A DNA stretch of 64,000 nucleotides, taken from Actinospineispora eucalypti (GTDB lineage Bacteria; Actinomycetota; Actinomycetes; Mycobacteriales; Pseudonocardiaceae). Location of the stretch: contig JACHMT010000002.1 of the NCBI GenBank assembly GCA_014208095.1, forward strand, positions 1,426,001 to 1,490,000. Direction: 5' to 3'. The notes under the pieces are model-generated. The model was not told where the DNA came from, searched no databases, and worked only from the letters and a program-made list of their open reading frames with translations. Positions 25,549 to 33,920 of this stretch are shown in pieces. Numbering within the stretch: position 1 is the first letter of the stretch; each line of letters starts with the position of its first letter. The position numbers and the translations under genes are program-made.

Positions 25549-26549
25549 CGCGGCACGTTTCCGCTGTTGATGAAGGGTGAGTAGATGTGGCCCGCCGGAG
25601 TGGTGAAGCGCAGCTGCACGCCACACACGTAGAACTGGAAGGCGCTCTGGTTGGCGCCCAGCCGGCCGAGCGGGATGTAGTAGCCCGGCAGCCGCTTGAT
25701 CAGGTTCGCCAGCGCGGCGTGGTCGGAGTTGATGGTCTCGGCGAAGCGGTCGATCTGGTGGACCGTTCCCTTGAGCTCGGGGCGGGTCTGGGTCAGCAGG
25801 GCGTCCAGGGAGGTGGTGAGGTCGTTGACGCCGCTCAGCGAACGGCCGATCTGACCACGGTCGTCGGCCAGCCCGCTGACCAGCGTCTGCATCTGGACGA
25901 TCGTGTCGTTCAGTTCCGGGGCGCGCTGGTTCAGCGTGCCGAGCACGGCGTTCAGCTGCCGGACGGTGTCGCTGACCAGTGCGCCGCGGTCGGCGAGCGT
26001 GCCGGTCACCGAGCCGAGGTGGGTCAGCAACTCCCCCGTCGCGCTCCCCTGCCCCTGGAGCACCGCGATCAGTGACGCGGACAGGCGGTTGAGCTGGTCC
26101 GGGTCGAGCCCCTGGAACAGGGGCGTGAAGCCGTTGTACAGCTCGTCCAGGTCCAGCGCCGGCTGGGTGTTCGTCACGGGAATGGTGCCGCCGGGCAGCA
26201 GCACGGGTCCCGGGCCGGGGCCGAGTTGCAGGTACCGGTCGCCGACCAGGTTCTGGTACCGGATGGCGGCCGTGGCCCCGGTGGGCAGCCGGAACCGGTT
26301 GCCCACCGTGAAGGTGAGCCGGATCTTGTTGTCGGGCAGGCGGGCCGCGGATTCGACCCGGCCCACGTCGACACCGGCCGCGCGGACCGCACCGCCCGGC
26401 TGGATTCCGGAGATGTCCTCGAAGATCGCGTGGTACGTCGTGGTCGGTTCGACCCGGTACCCGCCGAACACCGCGATCAGCCCGCCCGTCATCAGCACGG
26501 TCACGGCCACCAGGGCGAGCACCTTGACCAGAGGCCCGATCGGCTTCAT
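25542..26549 (-). CDS. mceB: Mce family protein MceB
   Basis: 335 residues. N-terminal helix (VLALVAVTVLMTGGLIAVF), Mce domain (TYHAIFEDISGIQPGGAVRAAGVDVGRV) and the conserved MceB ending FQFYVCGVQLRF. Start ATG at 26549 overlaps the mceA stop (ATGA). Confidence 0.91.
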   Translation of the reverse strand: MKPIGPLVKVLALVAVTVLMTGGLIAVFGGYRVEPTTTYHAIFEDISGIQPGGAVRAAGVDVGRVESAARLPDNKIRLTFTVGNRFRLPTGATAAIRYQNLVGDRYLQLGPGPGPVLLPGGTIPVTNTQPALDLDELYNGFTPLFQGLDPDQLNRLSASLIAVLQGQGSATGELLTHLGSVTGTLADRGALVSDTVRQLNAVLGTLNQRAPELNDTIVQMQTLVSGLADDRGQIGRSLSGVNDLTTSLDALLTQTRPELKGTVHQIDRFAETINSDHAALANLIKRLPGYYIPLGRLGANQSAFQFYVCGVQLRFTTPAGHIYSPFINSGNVPRC

Positions 26550-27709
26550 CGGCCACCGCCCCGCACGTAGGGCAGGATGGCCGGCCCCAGCAGCTGTTGG
26601 GCCAGCGCCAGCGGGCCGACGACCTCGGTCTTGCGGCGGTAGAAGTCGGGTGTGGTGGTGCCGTCGTCGAAGACGCGGTGCGGGGAGTGCGCCAGCAGCG
26701 CCGGCCAGCACCTCGGCGCGCTCTTCTCCCCGACCTTCGGGTCGTCGCGCCCCTTCTGGTAACCCGGCTGGCCGGGCAGGAAGGTGACGATGCCGTGGAT
26801 GCCGTTGTACTGGCCGCCCATCGCCTCGGTGCCACCGATCCGCAGCGTGTTCACCACCCCGAACATGCACGGGTATCCGGGCGCGTAGTCGGCGAACACC
26901 CGGGTCACCGGCCGCGCGGTGTCGGCGAAGTCGACCAGCTTCCGGCCGCTCTCGTCCAGTAGCGCGCGGGCGTCGTCGGAGGTGCGGGCGACGCTGCGCA
27001 GCATCGGGTTCAGCTCGTCCTCCTTGTCCTGGAGGGTGTCCGAGAGCGCCGAGGCGTTGCCGAGCAGGCGCAGTACGTCCGGCGCGACGTCGGCGTAGGT
27101 CGCGGTGACGCCCGGCAGCATCCGCAGGTCCGCCGACACGGCGGGCAGCGTGGAGTTGAACCGCGTCAGGTAGGCGTTCAGGTCGGTGATGAACCGTCCC
27201 AGGTCTGCTCCCTGGCCGCGCAGTGCGGTCGCCGTGGCGCCGAGGGTGGCGTTCAGCTTGGCCGGCCGCACGGTGCTCAGCAGGGCCATCACGCTCTCGA
27301 AGACCGAGTTGGTCTCGGTGGGCACGCCGGTCGCCTGGATCACCGCGCCGTCGCCCAGCGCCTGGGTGCTCGGTGAGCGCGGCGGCACCAGGTCGATGAA
27401 CTTCGCGCCGAAGACCGTGGGCGCGACGATCTGGGCGGTCACGTTCGCGGGCACCGCGTCGGCGTACTCGCGGTCGATGGCGATCTGGATGACCGCACTT
27501 CCGCCCACCGCGTCGATGGCGCGCGCCTCACCGATCTTGATGCCGCGCAGGGTGACGTCCGCCTTGCGATCCAGCAGCAGCCCGCTTCGGGCGGCGATCA
27601 CCTTCGCGTGCACGACCGGCACGAACAGCTGGGTGTAGGCGGCCACGATCGCGAACACCGCCAGCGCGAGCGCGCCCAGGCCGAGCAGCCCGAACCACTT
27701 GTAGCGCAT
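26546..27709 (-). CDS. mceA: Mce family protein MceA
   Basis: 387 residues. N-terminal helix (FGLLGLGALALAVFAIVAAY), Mce domain (VHAKVIAARSGLLLDRKADVTLRGIKIGEARAI) and the C-terminal MceA module with a Cys pair (APGYPCMFG; APRCWPALL). It starts 2 bases after the yrbEB stop. In canonical operons mceA also directly follows yrbEB, so this junction is conserved while yrbEA is not where expected. Confidence 0.92.
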   Translation of the reverse strand: MRYKWFGLLGLGALALAVFAIVAAYTQLFVPVVHAKVIAARSGLLLDRKADVTLRGIKIGEARAIDAVGGSAVIQIAIDREYADAVPANVTAQIVAPTVFGAKFIDLVPPRSPSTQALGDGAVIQATGVPTETNSVFESVMALLSTVRPAKLNATLGATATALRGQGADLGRFITDLNAYLTRFNSTLPAVSADLRMLPGVTATYADVAPDVLRLLGNASALSDTLQDKEDELNPMLRSVARTSDDARALLDESGRKLVDFADTARPVTRVFADYAPGYPCMFGVVNTLRIGGTEAMGGQYNGIHGIVTFLPGQPGYQKGRDDPKVGEKSAPRCWPALLAHSPHRVFDDGTTTPDFYRRKTEVVGPLALAQQLLGPAILPYVRGGGR

Positions 27710-27711
27710 CG

Positions 27712-28557
27712 CTACCTCGAGATGTGGAGTGTGTTGGAGTTGCCGTACAGGATCAGGCTCATCCCCAGGGCGACGAACATGACGCCCACCAGGGAGAGCC
27801 GAACGGCCCGGCCCACCGCCTCGCCCACGCCCTCCGGGCCGCCGGCCGCGCGGTAGCCGTAGTAGCAGTTCACCAAAATGATCACCACGCCCATGACCAG
27901 CACCACGACGAACGAGCTGAGGATGTCGCGGGGCACCAGGAAGGTCTGGAAATAGTGGTCGTACGTCCCGGGTGACTGGCCGTAGAGCAGGGTCGTGGTG
28001 AGCCGGGTGAGCACGTAGGACATGACCAGGGAGATCGCGTAGAGCGGGGTCACCGCGATCAGCCCGGCGATCACCCGGGTGGTGACCAGGTAGGGGATCG
28101 ACGGAATCGCCATCACCTCGAGCGCGTCGATCTCCTCGTTGATCCGCATCGCGCCGAGCTCCGCCGCGAATCCGGCGCCCACGGTCGCCACCAGCGCGAT
28201 CCCGGTGACCAGCGGCGCGGCGATACGGGTGTTCACGTAGGCGGAGATGAACCCGAGCAACGCGTCGATCCCGATGTTGGTCAGCTGCGCGTAACCCTGG
28301 ATCGCCAGCTCGATGCCGGTGGTGCCGGTCAGGAAGGCCACGATCATCGCCGTCCCGCCGACCATCGCCAGCGCGCCCCGGCCGAAGCTCACCGAGGCGA
28401 GCTGGCGCAGGACCTCCGACCGGTAGCGGCGGAAAACCCGGAAGAACGAGGCTTGGGCGCTGCCGTAGAAGGCGACCTGGTCACCGATGTTGTCCAGTAC
28501 CGAGCCCGCACTCGACACGGCGCGCCGGAGCTGGCGGTCAATCACCTCGAACCCCAT
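27712..28557 (-). CDS. yrbEB: YrbE-B type permease of the Mce transporter, first gene of the mce operon
   Basis: About 281 residues. Signature AELGAMRINEEIDALEVMAIPSIPYL and the ending YYGYRAAGGPEGVGEAVGRAVRLSLV are those of yrbEB paralogues. About five to six membrane segments. No yrbEA precedes it. Start ATG at 28557 chosen by family length; a GTG at 28545 is possible, and neither has a strong ribosome site. The promoter region with palindrome 28627-28638 lies directly upstream. Confidence 0.92.
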   Translation of the reverse strand: MGFEVIDRQLRRAVSSAGSVLDNIGDQVAFYGSAQASFFRVFRRYRSEVLRQLASVSFGRGALAMVGGTAMIVAFLTGTTGIELAIQGYAQLTNIGIDALLGFISAYVNTRIAAPLVTGIALVATVGAGFAAELGAMRINEEIDALEVMAIPSIPYLVTTRVIAGLIAVTPLYAISLVMSYVLTRLTTTLLYGQSPGTYDHYFQTFLVPRDILSSFVVVLVMGVVIILVNCYYGYRAAGGPEGVGEAVGRAVRLSLVGVMFVALGMSLILYGNSNTLHISR

Positions 28558-28619
28558 TTCGGTCGCCGGTCGCCCGGCCTCGTCGCCCGGAGCAGGCCAG
28601 AGTGAACACCCTCTCGACA

Positions 28620-28644
28620 CTTTGAGTCAACCGGTTGATTGAAA
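28620..28644. promoter_or_regulatory. Palindromic operator at the mce/TetR divergent promoter
   Basis: The perfect 12-bp palindrome TCAACCGGTTGA lies at 28627-28638, midway between the start of yrbEB and the start of the divergent TetR gene. The surrounding 25 bases (28620-28644) are identical to the reverse complement of 46349-46373. The core AACnnGTT resembles steroid-regulator boxes but the outer T/A positions of the KstR motif are not matched. The neighbouring TetR protein is the likely binder. Confidence 0.72.
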
Positions 28645-28748
28645 AAGACCGTACCGCGCCTCCGGACCGCACGGGGCGGCCGGCCCGCGAACGTAGGATT
28701 GGCGCGATGACGGGGCCGCCCGCCGGCTTGCCGAGGAGGTACATCGAG

Positions 28749-29342
28749 ATGGCAGCGCAGCGCCGCATAGCGGCGCCCGACGCGAAGAACCGGACGCTGC
28801 TGCTCGACGCGGCCGAGGAGCTAATGCTCGAAAAGGGGTATGCCGCCGTGACGTCGCGGCGTATCGCCGACAAGGCTGGCCTCAAATCGCAACTGGTGCA
28901 TTACTACTTCCGCACGATGGACGAATTGTTCCTGGCGATGTTTCGCCGGCGCGCCGAGGAAGGGCTCAAACATCAGCGCGAGCTGCTGAACTCCGAGCGG
29001 CCGCTGCGGGGCCTGTGGGAGTTCAACACCGAGACCTCGAGCTCCGCGTTCACGATGGAGATCGCGTCCCTGGCGCGTCATCGCGAGGAGTTCCGCGCGG
29101 AGGTGAGGCGGTACTCCGAACGGTTTCGCGCCGCACAGCTCGAGGTCGTTGCCGCCGTCATGGAGCGCTACAAGATCCCGCGCGAGGTGTGCACACCGGC
29201 CGCGCTCGCCATGATCATGACGGCCATCGGCCGGATCATGTCGATGGAGGAGAATCTCGGCTTCTCACTGGGACACAAGGAGACTGTCGAATTCATGGAA
29301 CGGTACCTCGATCAGCTCGAAAGCTACGCTAGGCCGGAATGA
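28749..29342 (+). CDS. TetR-family regulator, divergent from the mce operon
   Basis: About 197 residues from the ATG at 28749, which follows AGGAGG at a somewhat long spacing; the frame is open to 28635. HTH: TLLLDAAEELMLEKGYAAVTSRRIADKAGLKSQLVHYYF. It faces the mce operon across the 28627-28638 palindrome, and a second identical site controls the 46 kb promoters. It is thus a good candidate for a regulator that couples import and catabolism. It converges with the P450 gene (14-base overlap). Confidence 0.87.
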   Translation: MAAQRRIAAPDAKNRTLLLDAAEELMLEKGYAAVTSRRIADKAGLKSQLVHYYFRTMDELFLAMFRRRAEEGLKHQRELLNSERPLRGLWEFNTETSSSAFTMEIASLARHREEFRAEVRRYSERFRAAQLEVVAAVMERYKIPREVCTPAALAMIMTAIGRIMSMEENLGFSLGHKETVEFMERYLDQLESYARPE

Positions 29343-30540
29343 CCACCGGGAGCGAATCCCAGCCGCGCACGGTGGATGTCGGGGAAAGCTGGGCGCGGTC
29401 GTAGTCCACGTCCCACTCGGGGAATCGCTTCAGGACCTCTTCCAGGGCAATACGACCTTCCAGCCGGGCCAGGGACGCGCCTAGGCAGAAGTGCGTGCCG
29501 ATGCCGAAGGTGAGGTGCTGGCGGGCCTCGCGGTGAATGTCGAAGCGGTCGCCGCCCGCGAACTGCCGGTCGTCGCGGTTGGCGGCACCTACCAGGAACA
29601 TCATGACGCTGCCCTCGGGCACGGTCTGCCCGTAGTACTCCACGTCGCGGGTCACGTACCTGGCCACGTGCGGGGCGGGCGGCTCGAACCGGAGCAGCTC
29701 CTCGACCGCCCTCGGTACCAGCGACGGATCGGCGACCAGGTCCCGGCGCTGGTCGGGATGCTCGGCCAGGACCTTGCCGGTCCAGCCGATGAGCCGGGTG
29801 GTGGTCTCGTTGCCGGCGCCGGCCACCACGGTGACGTAGGTGAGCAGCTCCTCCCGGGTGAGCCGCCGCCTGCTGCCCGTCTCGTCCTCGAACTCGACGT
29901 TCAGCAGCTCGGTCATGATGTCGTCGGACGGATGCTCGGCCCGCCAGTCGATGTACTCGGCGAAGATCTCCCCGCTGACGAAGTCGCCGTGTTCGGACCA
30001 CCTGGTCATCGGCTTGCCCGCCTCGGTCCGCAGCTCGGCGTCGACCTGGTCGCGCACGGCCTCCTGGTCCGCCTCCGGGATCCCCAGCAGCATGCCGATC
30101 ACCCGCATCGGCATCTGCTTGCCCAGATCACCGACGAAGTCGAACTTCCCGGTCCCGACCAGCGGATCGAGGCTGCGCACGCAGAACTCGCGGATCTTCG
30201 GCTCCAGGTTCCGGATCTTCTTCGGGGTGAACATCCGGGACAGCAGGTTGCGGTGAATGGTGTGGACCGGCGGGTCCTCGAAGATCAGTACACCCGACGG
30301 TATCTCGATGTTCGCCTTGATCAGCTCGAGGATTGCGCCCCGACTGGAGCTGAACGTCTCCCGGTCGGCCAGCCCCTTCCGCACATCCTCGAACCGGCTG
30401 AGTGCGTAGAAGTCGTGTTGCTCGTTGTAGTACAGCGGGGCGTCTTCGCGGATCCGGTGGAAGACCGGGTACGGGTCGGCGTTGATGTCCACGTCATACG
30501 GGTCGTAGTAGAGATCGCTCGTCGCGGGAGTCGCTGACAC
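29329..30540 (-). CDS. Cytochrome P450
   Basis: 403 residues. Oxygen-binding I-helix AGAGNETTTR, K-helix ExxR in VEELLRFEPP, and heme-binding FGIGTHFCLGASLAR with the proximal cysteine. Soluble bacterial class needing a ferredoxin partner. The GTG start at 30540 is preceded by a GAGAGGGG sequence. The inverted repeat at 30561-30596 sits in its promoter. Sequence type resembles steroid/fatty-acid and terpene hydroxylases of actinomycetes; substrate not assignable. Confidence 0.92.
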   Translation of the reverse strand: MSATPATSDLYYDPYDVDINADPYPVFHRIREDAPLYYNEQHDFYALSRFEDVRKGLADRETFSSSRGAILELIKANIEIPSGVLIFEDPPVHTIHRNLLSRMFTPKKIRNLEPKIREFCVRSLDPLVGTGKFDFVGDLGKQMPMRVIGMLLGIPEADQEAVRDQVDAELRTEAGKPMTRWSEHGDFVSGEIFAEYIDWRAEHPSDDIMTELLNVEFEDETGSRRRLTREELLTYVTVVAGAGNETTTRLIGWTGKVLAEHPDQRRDLVADPSLVPRAVEELLRFEPPAPHVARYVTRDVEYYGQTVPEGSVMMFLVGAANRDDRQFAGGDRFDIHREARQHLTFGIGTHFCLGASLARLEGRIALEEVLKRFPEWDVDYDRAQLSPTSTVRGWDSLPVVIPA

Positions 30541-30560
30541 AGGGACGATCCCCTCTCGCC

Positions 30561-30596
30561 TCAGAATTGGTGCCAGTAGGCTGACACCAATTCTGA
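30561..30596. promoter_or_regulatory. 12-bp-arm inverted repeat upstream of the P450
   Basis: Arms TCAGAATTGGTG (30561-30572) and CACCAATTCTGA (30585-30596) are perfect complements; inside them CAG and CTG pair again. It lies between the TetR stop and the P450 start, both on the minus strand. With no T-run after it, an operator for the adjacent TetR protein is more likely than a terminator. Confidence 0.62.
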
Positions 30597-30602
30597 ACCG
30601 TG

Positions 30603-31214
30603 TCAATCGCCGGGTCCGCGACCCTGCCGGACGGCGGTCTCGACCAGCCGCATCACCCAGGTCACTCCCCTGGTCGCCTCGGCGGGATCGAGTCCCCAGA
30701 TCTTCACCAGGCGTTCGTAGGCCCCGATCCCCCACAGCACGTCGAACATGGCCGCGGCGGTGGCCCGGTCCGTCTCCGACCAGCCGGCCGTCACCGGGAC
30801 CAGCGCGTTCAGCAGCGCCTCGCGGCGGCGTTTGTCCGCTTCGGCCTGCGTGGCGTCCTGCGGCATCGGTTCCCCGGACGGAAAGGTCGAGACGTAGGCG
30901 AGCGTCCGCTCGGTGATCTCGGCGATCTCCTCGAGCTTCATCCCCTCCAGCGTCGGGATGCCCGCCTCCTTCTGGAGGCGCTGCATCACCGCGTCGCGCA
31001 GCTCCCGCTCGTTGGGGAAATGCCGGTAGACGGTCCGTTCGTTCACCCCGGCGCGTTCCGCGACGGCCTGGAACGTGACCCCGCGCCAGTCCCACACCGG
31101 ACCCTCGTGGACCAGTTCGCTGCCCGCCGAGACGATGCGTTCCACCGTCTCCGACGCGCGCTGCCGGCGCAACGTGCTGTCGTACCGACGGCGTTGCGCA
31201 GTTGGCTCACCCAC
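30603..31214 (-). CDS. TetR-family regulator beside the P450
   Basis: About 203 residues. HTH region TVERIVSAGSELVHEG...VTFQAVAERAGVNERTVYRHFPNERELRDAV. GTG start at 31214 is chosen because GAAGGGA precedes it and the earlier residues look non-coding. Directly upstream of the P450 in the same direction, with the 30561-30596 inverted repeat between them. Confidence 0.85.
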   Translation of the reverse strand: MGEPTAQRRRYDSTLRRQRASETVERIVSAGSELVHEGPVWDWRGVTFQAVAERAGVNERTVYRHFPNERELRDAVMQRLQKEAGIPTLEGMKLEEIAEITERTLAYVSTFPSGEPMPQDATQAEADKRRREALLNALVPVTAGWSETDRATAAAMFDVLWGIGAYERLVKIWGLDPAEATRGVTWVMRLVETAVRQGRGPGD

Positions 31215-31264
31215 GTATCGCTTCCCTTCGCACGGCCCGCGACCATACCGGCATTCTCTCCCGA

Positions 31265-32665
31265 TCACGCGACCGTGAAGATCGGCTGTCCGGCGACGTA
31301 GGTGGTGACCACCTGGGCGTCCGTCGGGTCAGCGGTGATCGCGGCGCGGGGCCGGTCGAAGAGCACGAGGTCGGCGCGGGCGCCGGCGGCGATGCGCCGG
31401 GGTGGTCCGCCGGGGTCGTGCGGCGGCGCGAGGTAGGCGTCCAGTGCGGCGCTCGGCGTGAGTCGTTCGGCGGCGCCGAGCACGGCCCCGGCGGGAGTGC
31501 GCCGGTGGACCGCGGCGGCGATCACGGCCCGGGGGTCGAGCGGCCCGTAGGGGGCGTCGCTGGAGAGTGCGAGCGGGATTCCCGCGTCGCGCAGGGATCG
31601 GCACCGGTACAGGTCGGGGTGATCGGTGCGCGGGACATCGCGCCGGTAGTCGTCGCCCCGCTCGGCCAGGAAGCCGGGCTGGGTGACGACGCGCAGGCCG
31701 TGGCGGGCGAGATCACCGAGCAGCTCGGCGGGGACCAACGCGGCGTGTTCGACCCGGTCGCCCGGTACCGAACCGGTCTCCCCCAGCGCGGCCAGCAGCA
31801 GGACCACCGCCTCGCGGGTGACACAGTGCACCGCGACCGCGCGTCCGGCGCGATGGGCGGCGCGGATGCGGCCGGTGAGGTCCCCGAGGTCGGGCAGGCC
31901 CGAGTCGGCGATCACGATCTTGTAGGAGCCGGTGGTGGTGCCCGGCGGGGCCGGCCGGTGCGGCGGCACGCCGAGCAGGTGGACGCGCTGCGCGAGCTTC
32001 CCGTCGGCGACCGCGCGCGCGATGGCCTCGAGCGCGCCGTCGTCCAGGTCGGGTGTGGCGTCGGTGACCGAGGTGATGCCCAGCCGGGCGAGACGCGCAC
32101 CGACCCCGGCGAGGTCGGGGGGCCGGGCGCGGGGCAGGCGGGTGCGCAGCCAGTCGTCGGCGCGCCAGAGCCGGCCGGTGGGGCGGCCGGCGTGGTCGCG
32201 TTCGATGCCGGGGTGCGGGCCGGTGGCGAGGCCGAGCAGCTCGGCGGCGGGGGCGTTGAGGATCCACAGCGCGCCGCCCCGGTGCTGCATGCGGACGGGC
32301 CGGGCGGGGTGCAGCGCGGTGAGGGCGTCCCCGTCGAGGTCCCCGGCCACGGACTCGTGGTAGCCGATCCCCCGTACCCAGCCGTGCTGGTCGGCCGGGC
32401 CGGTGGCGAGTGCCTCGGCCAGCGCGGCGCGATCACGGACCCGCGGCGGGCCACAGCGGGTCGAGCACTCGGCGGCGGCCATGGCGTGCAGGTGCAGGTG
32501 GTGGTCGGTGAGCCCGGGGAGCAGGGCACCGCCGGCGCCGTCCTGGAGCCCCTCGCCGGCCCGCCGGCCGAGGCCCGGACCGATCTCGGCGACGCGGCCG
32601 TCGGCCAGCCGCACGTCGGTGCGGTGACCGTCGATCTCCACGTCGCGCAGCAACGTCGGGTTCAT
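31265..32665 (-). CDS. Amidohydrolase (YtcJ-like, amidohydrolase_3 type)
   Basis: 466 residues. Metal-binding HxH near the start in LLPGLTDHHLHLHAMAA, further metal-ligand regions AVAVHCVTREAV and VEHAALV, and a final aspartate in LALSSDAPYGPL. Hydrolyses an amide, ester or imide bond with one or two metal ions. The ATG start overlaps the stop of the CoA transferase gene (ATGA), so they are co-translated. Substrate not known. Confidence 0.87.
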   Translation of the reverse strand: MNPTLLRDVEIDGHRTDVRLADGRVAEIGPGLGRRAGEGLQDGAGGALLPGLTDHHLHLHAMAAAECSTRCGPPRVRDRAALAEALATGPADQHGWVRGIGYHESVAGDLDGDALTALHPARPVRMQHRGGALWILNAPAAELLGLATGPHPGIERDHAGRPTGRLWRADDWLRTRLPRARPPDLAGVGARLARLGITSVTDATPDLDDGALEAIARAVADGKLAQRVHLLGVPPHRPAPPGTTTGSYKIVIADSGLPDLGDLTGRIRAAHRAGRAVAVHCVTREAVVLLLAALGETGSVPGDRVEHAALVPAELLGDLARHGLRVVTQPGFLAERGDDYRRDVPRTDHPDLYRCRSLRDAGIPLALSSDAPYGPLDPRAVIAAAVHRRTPAGAVLGAAERLTPSAALDAYLAPPHDPGGPPRRIAAGARADLVLFDRPRAAITADPTDAQVVTTYVAGQPIFTVA

Positions 32666-33897
32666 GGCCTCGGGATACCCAGACCGCGCAGCACCTCGTC
32701 GGTGTCCGCGCCGCTGGGCGGCGCAGCGCCCTGGGCCGCCCTTCGTCGCGGCGGGCGCACCGCGACGCGGCCCGACGGCGTATCGAGAGTCCATTGGTCG
32801 CCCCGGCGACGCGCGGCGAGGGCCTTTCCGGCCGGTCCGGGGTCCAGGGTGGCGGCCACCGTGTCGGCCATCGCGATGTCCAGCAGGCTCCCGGCCGGCG
32901 TGGTGAGGGCGAGCACGGCGGCGGTGAGGCCGGTGAGCGGATCGGCCAGCGCGTCACCGCAGAACACGGGTTGGTTTGCCGCATCCCGGGCTACCAGGCC
33001 CGCGGCGGCCGCCACGTCGTCGCCGAAGCCGACCCGGTCGGACCCCCGGCCGGCGGCGGTGATGGAGATCCACGTGGTCCCGGTGGACGCGCTGGCGGCC
33101 GCGTCGAGCCCCCACCGCGCCAGGGCGCGTGGACGGGAAGCCTCGATGACGACGTCGGCCGCGTCGACCAGTGCGGCCAGCGCGCGACGGCCGGCCGGCG
33201 TGCCGGGGTCGAGCACCACACTCCGGTGACCGGCGTGCAGCAGGCGGTAGAAGCCGGGGTCGCCGAGGCGGGCGCCGTCGGGTCGCCACGGGGTTTCCAC
33301 CTTCACCACGCGGGCACCGGCCAGCCCGAGCAGGTGCGCGCACAACGGGCCGGCCCACAGCGCGCTGAAGTCGACGACGAGCCGGCCGGTCACGTCTCGC
33401 GCCGGTGCTCCCCCGACCGGTGGGGCAGCGGTGCGGTGGCGCACCGGTGCGGCCGCGATGCCGAGCAGCGTGGCCCGTCCGGCCAGTTCAGCGCCGGTGT
33501 GCGCGGCCAGCCAGGCCCCGACCGCCGGCCACGGGTCGGCGGGCAGCTCCGCCCCGACCAGCGCGCCGAGCAGGGACGGGTCGTCGGGGCGGGCGCAGCT
33601 GACGGCGGCCCAGCCGTCGGCGGTGCGCAGCAGGCGGCAGCTTCCACCGGCGGAAACCCGGCCGCGCCGGGTGTGCCCGGTGAACCCGGCGCGCTCGGAA
33701 AGCAGCCGGGCGCCGTCAAGGCGAACTCGCCCACCGGTGGCTTCGGCGAGGGCGGTACCGAGCTCACGCGCGCGGGTCGCCGCCCGCCCCGGGGGAACCA
33801 GCGGCGGGCCGTCGTGGTGCCCGGTGAGCGCGACCAGACCGCTGTCCGCCCAGTCAACGGCGGCCCCGGTGCCCGTCGCCCGCACACTGCTCGGCAC
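32662..33897 (-). CDS. CaiB/BaiF-family CoA transferase with apparently permuted domain order
   Basis: About 411 residues. The Rossmann-like core that normally begins the protein (RLVVDFSALWAGPLCAHLLGLAGARVVKVETP) only appears at about residue 172. The small-domain segment that normally follows the core (CRLLRTADGWAAVSCARPDD..., ending LLGIAAAPVRH) is instead at about 82-155. Before that, residues ~18-50 (DSGLVALTGHHDGPPLVPPG) resemble the mid-family strip that recurs after the core (AAGLVARDAANQPVFCGDALADPLTG). The probable catalytic aspartate is in LLDIAMADTV. The start is uncertain: GTG at 33897 preferred, TTG at 33921 possible. Divergent from a crotonase with a similar oddity. Confidence 0.82.
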   Translation of the reverse strand: MPSSVRATGTGAAVDWADSGLVALTGHHDGPPLVPPGRAATRARELGTALAEATGGRVRLDGARLLSERAGFTGHTRRGRVSAGGSCRLLRTADGWAAVSCARPDDPSLLGALVGAELPADPWPAVGAWLAAHTGAELAGRATLLGIAAAPVRHRTAAPPVGGAPARDVTGRLVVDFSALWAGPLCAHLLGLAGARVVKVETPWRPDGARLGDPGFYRLLHAGHRSVVLDPGTPAGRRALAALVDAADVVIEASRPRALARWGLDAAASASTGTTWISITAAGRGSDRVGFGDDVAAAAGLVARDAANQPVFCGDALADPLTGLTAAVLALTTPAGSLLDIAMADTVAATLDPGPAGKALAARRRGDQWTLDTPSGRVAVRPPRRRAAQGAAPPSGADTDEVLRGLGIPRP

Positions 33898-33920
33898 CCG
33901 TCGACGATAACCTAGGGTCA

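Noticed and set aside
24541..26835. 764-residue version of the mceC frame
   Set aside because: Residues before MLNSKIRF are a shadow of mceB and mceA; the Mce domain and signal helix begin at 25548.
28627..28638. Calling the palindrome a KstR box
   Set aside because: AACnnGTT is present, but the outer T and A of the KstR consensus are not matched; the divergent TetR protein is not clearly KstR.
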